A DNA stretch of 64,000 nucleotides from Paracoccaceae bacterium (GTDB lineage: Bacteria > Pseudomonadota > Alphaproteobacteria > Rhodobacterales > Rhodobacteraceae): NCBI GenBank assembly GCA_019454225.1, contig CP075370.1, positions 734,001 to 798,000 on the forward strand, given 5' to 3'. The stretch's first letter is position 1. Each line of letters opens with the position of its first letter. Shown piece by piece: positions 61,928 to 64,000 of the stretch. The notes under the pieces are model-generated. The model searched no databases and was not told the DNA's origin. It worked only from the letters and a program-made list of their open reading frames with translations. A program made the translations under genes and the position numbers.

Positions 61928-62988
61928 GCCACATCCTTTCCAAGCCTTGCCATGTGTTGCGCGAAGGTGTCGCGCGCCCGGCCCCAGACACCGCCCTCAA
62001 GCTCGCCCAGCGTGCGCAGCGCGGGCAGCAACTGCGCCGCATAGTCCGCGCTCGACTCCACCGGCAGCAGCGAGGGCAGGTTGTCGATCGCCATCACGTC
62101 CAGCGGCGGCACGTCATGCACCCGCAAGGCCGGCGCCGCCCAGTCGGTGACCCGGTCATAGACCTTCACGGGCGAGAAATCGGACGTCGGGTCGCAGGCG
62201 ATGTCGCCGATCACCCGCAGCGCGCGCGGCGCGGTCCGGGCGCTGGCGGGCACGAACACCGGGCATCCGGGACGCGCCAGGATGCAGTTCAGGAAGATGT
62301 CATGCGCCAGGACTTCCGGAAAGGGTCCGCCGTGGGCGGTTTCCGCCATGTCCCAGCGTGTGACCGCGACACCGAGCGCGGTGCACAGGTCGGATGCCCC
62401 CGTGCCCACCCGGCCGAGCGCGCCGATCACGATGGCCGAGGGGCGCGCGGCATCGCCCAGATCCCGCGCCAGATCGGCCAGCAGCGCATCGCGCCCGGCG
62501 TAGGTGGCGACCGGGCCGCAAAGCCCGCCCTTCCGTTGCGCGGCCCAGCATTTCAGGCTGACCGCTGCCCCGGCATAGCCCGCCCAGTAGCCGAAGGCCG
62601 CCACGCGCCGTCCCGAGGCATCCACGAGATACTCCAGATCGTAAAGCGTGCCGCCGCCCGCTGCGAAGCGGCGCAGCAGAACCTGCCCGGCAGGCTGGCC
62701 CTTGAAGGCATGGCCGAACATGATGTGGCGGTGCGGCAGCGGCGTGCCGTCCTCGGGCAGTTCCTTGAGGCCGAAGATGATGGCGTCGCGGGGCGCGTCG
62801 GGCCACGAGTTTGGGGCCGCGATCTCGCAACCGGCGGCGACATAGCCGTCGATCGGCACGGCACGGACATGCGATTGCTCGACCGTCACCCGAATGCCTG
62901 CCGCGATCAGCGCCGCCGCGCCGTCGGGCATCAGCCCGACGCGTTCTTCGTTCGGGCGCTGCTCGGCCCTTACCCACAGATGCGTCAT
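61924..62988 (-). CDS. Saccharopine dehydrogenase (lysine-forming, LYS1 type)
   Basis: 354 residues. The N-terminal alanine-dehydrogenase-like domain has RAEQRPNEERVGLMPDGAAALIAAGIRVTVEQS, and GLKELPEDGTPLPHRHIMFGHAFKGQ carries the conserved His pair of the active site. SAIVIGALGRVGTGASDL is the NAD-binding loop and CDPTSDFSPVKVYDRVT is typical of LYS1. It interconverts saccharopine with lysine plus 2-oxoglutarate. It diverges from the SGNH-like gene (85 bases). Confidence 0.9.
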   Translation of the reverse strand: MTHLWVRAEQRPNEERVGLMPDGAAALIAAGIRVTVEQSHVRAVPIDGYVAAGCEIAAPNSWPDAPRDAIIFGLKELPEDGTPLPHRHIMFGHAFKGQPAGQVLLRRFAAGGGTLYDLEYLVDASGRRVAAFGYWAGYAGAAVSLKCWAAQRKGGLCGPVATYAGRDALLADLARDLGDAARPSAIVIGALGRVGTGASDLCTALGVAVTRWDMAETAHGGPFPEVLAHDIFLNCILARPGCPVFVPASARTAPRALRVIGDIACDPTSDFSPVKVYDRVTDWAAPALRVHDVPPLDVMAIDNLPSLLPVESSADYAAQLLPALRTLGELEGGVWGRARDTFAQHMARLGKDVA

Positions 62989-63073
62989 CGCAATCCCCCT
63001 GGCCTATCCTATTGAAGGATTGGCATGCGGCGCCTGGAATAGCACATTCAGGAGCAGGGAAAAGGGAGCGGCG

Positions 63074-64000
63074 ATGCAACGGTGGTGGAAGCTTGCGGCG
63101 GGCGCGGCCGGGGCAGGGGTGGCGGCCTTCGCGTTGTGGCGGGCCATCGCGCTGCCGGCGGCGCTGGATGATGCCGCCTTCGCCGCCCGCTATGCGACCG
63201 CCCTTCCACCCCCGGAGGGAGCGCTGTCAATCTATCACCTGGGCCACAGCCTGGTCGGCCGCGACATGCCGGCGATGGTGGCGCAACTGGCCGGGGCGGC
63301 AGGCCTTGATGGCCATGCCTGGCACAGCCAGCTTGGCTGGGGTGCCTCGCTTGACCAGCACTGGCGGGACGAGGTGCCGGGCTTCGAGCAGGAGAACGGC
63401 ACGCCCGCCTTTCGTCCGGCCCGCGCTGCCCTGGCATCGGGAGACTATGACGCGGTGGTCCTGACCGAGATGGTGGAACTGCGCGACGCGATCCGGTGGC
63501 ACGACAGCGCAAGGGCGCTGGCCGATTGGGCCGCCCTGGCGCGGGCCGGGCGGGGCGACGCGCGCGTCTATCTGTATGAAACCTGGCACCGGCTTGATGA
63601 TCCCGATGGCTGGCTGTCACGCCTGGATGCCGACCTGCCACGGCTGTGGGAAGGGGTGCTGCTGCGGCAGGCCATGGCGCGCTCCGGGGTTGGCACGATC
63701 CATGTGATTCCGGCCGGGCAGGCCATGGCCGCCGTCGTCCGCGCCGTCGAGGCGGGCGAGATTCCCGGCCTGACGACACGCGACGACCTTTTCGCACGCA
63801 CGCCCGAGGGCATGCTCGACCCGATCCACCTGAACGATATCGGCGCCTATGTCGTGGCGCTGACGCATTTCGCCGTGCTCTATGGCCGCAGCCCCGAGGG
63901 CTTGCCCCATGCGCTGACCCGTGCCGATGGCAGCCCGGCCACTGCCCCGGAACCGGAGGCCGCCGCTGCGATGCAGCGTCTGGTCTGGCGCGCGGTCCTT
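63074..64000 (+). CDS. SGNH/GDSL-like hydrolase, cut by the right edge
   Basis: 309 codons are open from ATG 63074 (GGGAG just before) to base 64000 with no stop. A short N-terminal hydrophobic stretch (LAAGAAGAGVAAFALW) looks like a membrane anchor or signal. The first catalytic block is YHLGHSLVGRDMPAM with S59, and the last is D249-PIH252 (LDPIHLNDIGAYV), the DxxH form of SGNH esterases. YETWHRLDDPDGW lies between. Probably a periplasmic esterase or lipase-like enzyme; substrate unknown. Confidence 0.8.
   Translation, partial: MQRWWKLAAGAAGAGVAAFALWRAIALPAALDDAAFAARYATALPPPEGALSIYHLGHSLVGRDMPAMVAQLAGAAGLDGHAWHSQLGWGASLDQHWRDEVPGFEQENGTPAFRPARAALASGDYDAVVLTEMVELRDAIRWHDSARALADWAALARAGRGDARVYLYETWHRLDDPDGWLSRLDADLPRLWEGVLLRQAMARSGVGTIHVIPAGQAMAAVVRAVEAGEIPGLTTRDDLFARTPEGMLDPIHLNDIGAYVVALTHFAVLYGRSPEGLPHALTRADGSPATAPEPEAAAAMQRLVWRAVL

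Overview
The window is GC-rich, gene-dense DNA with no rRNA, tRNA, transposase or CRISPR array that I can see. Gene content points to an alphaproteobacterium of the Rhodobacteraceae. The evidence is the neighbourhood rsmB, heparinase-like gene, purH, lspA, DUF3035 lipoprotein, M16 pair, mutL, rmuC; a RpoE/ChrR sigma pair whose zinc ligands match Rhodobacter ChrR; and the sigma-E-type operon next to it. It looks chromosomal: an accessory catabolic half (1 to about 33 kb) joined to a conserved core half (33 to 64 kb).

Left edge (1-4745): a solute-binding protein of a peptide-type ABC importer (cut by the window edge), an allantoate amidohydrolase/N-carbamoylase-type enzyme, a PuuE-type allantoinase and a fused double ATPase. 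Together they suggest uptake and hydrolysis of a ureide or related cyclic amide. A stretch of 872 bases without a clear gene follows (4746-5617).

Catabolic cluster (5.2-31.6 kb): a CUT1 carbohydrate-type importer (two permeases, binding protein, MalK-like ATPase) is interrupted by a three-gene ABC-2 exporter-like unit with an unrecognised, C-terminally anchored periplasmic protein. Then come two short-chain dehydrogenases, an aldehyde dehydrogenase, an acetolactate-synthase-like TPP enzyme, two RraA-type aldolase/decarboxylases, a DapA-type aldolase, an MFS transporter, a glutathione transferase-like protein, two tandem MmgE/PrpD proteins, an SMP-30 lactonase, a Gfo/Idh/MocA oxidoreductase, an amidase and an EthD-like protein. 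One LysR and one GntR/FCD regulator sit inside. Two non-coding motifs recur: a 24-base AT-rich element at 5237 and 18789 (21 of 24 identical), and a module whose 17-base core is identical at 5498 and 22887, with weaker relatives at 13861, 23647 and 30814. These suggest the dispersed operons are co-regulated. The order import, oxidation, lactone opening, dehydration, C-C cleavage and aldehyde oxidation fits breakdown of an unidentified sugar acid or polyol; I know of no described pathway with this set.

Middle (31.8-42.5 kb): ArsR regulator plus DUF318 permease with paired operators, PPK2 polyphosphate kinase, hemolysin III-type membrane protein, an NTF2-like/flavin monooxygenase fusion, uvrC, a FolM-type reductase, a 59-residue membrane zinc-ribbon protein, an S49 peptidase, a LysR regulator and a DUF1674 protein.

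Right half: core housekeeping run (42.5-54.6 kb), then chrR-rpoE divergent from a five-gene lipid/flavoprotein operon, with a matching sigma-E promoter (TGATCC, 18 bases, TAA) on each side. It ends with two overlapping saccharopine-dehydrogenase-type genes closed by an intrinsic terminator, and the start of an SGNH-like hydrolase cut by the right edge.
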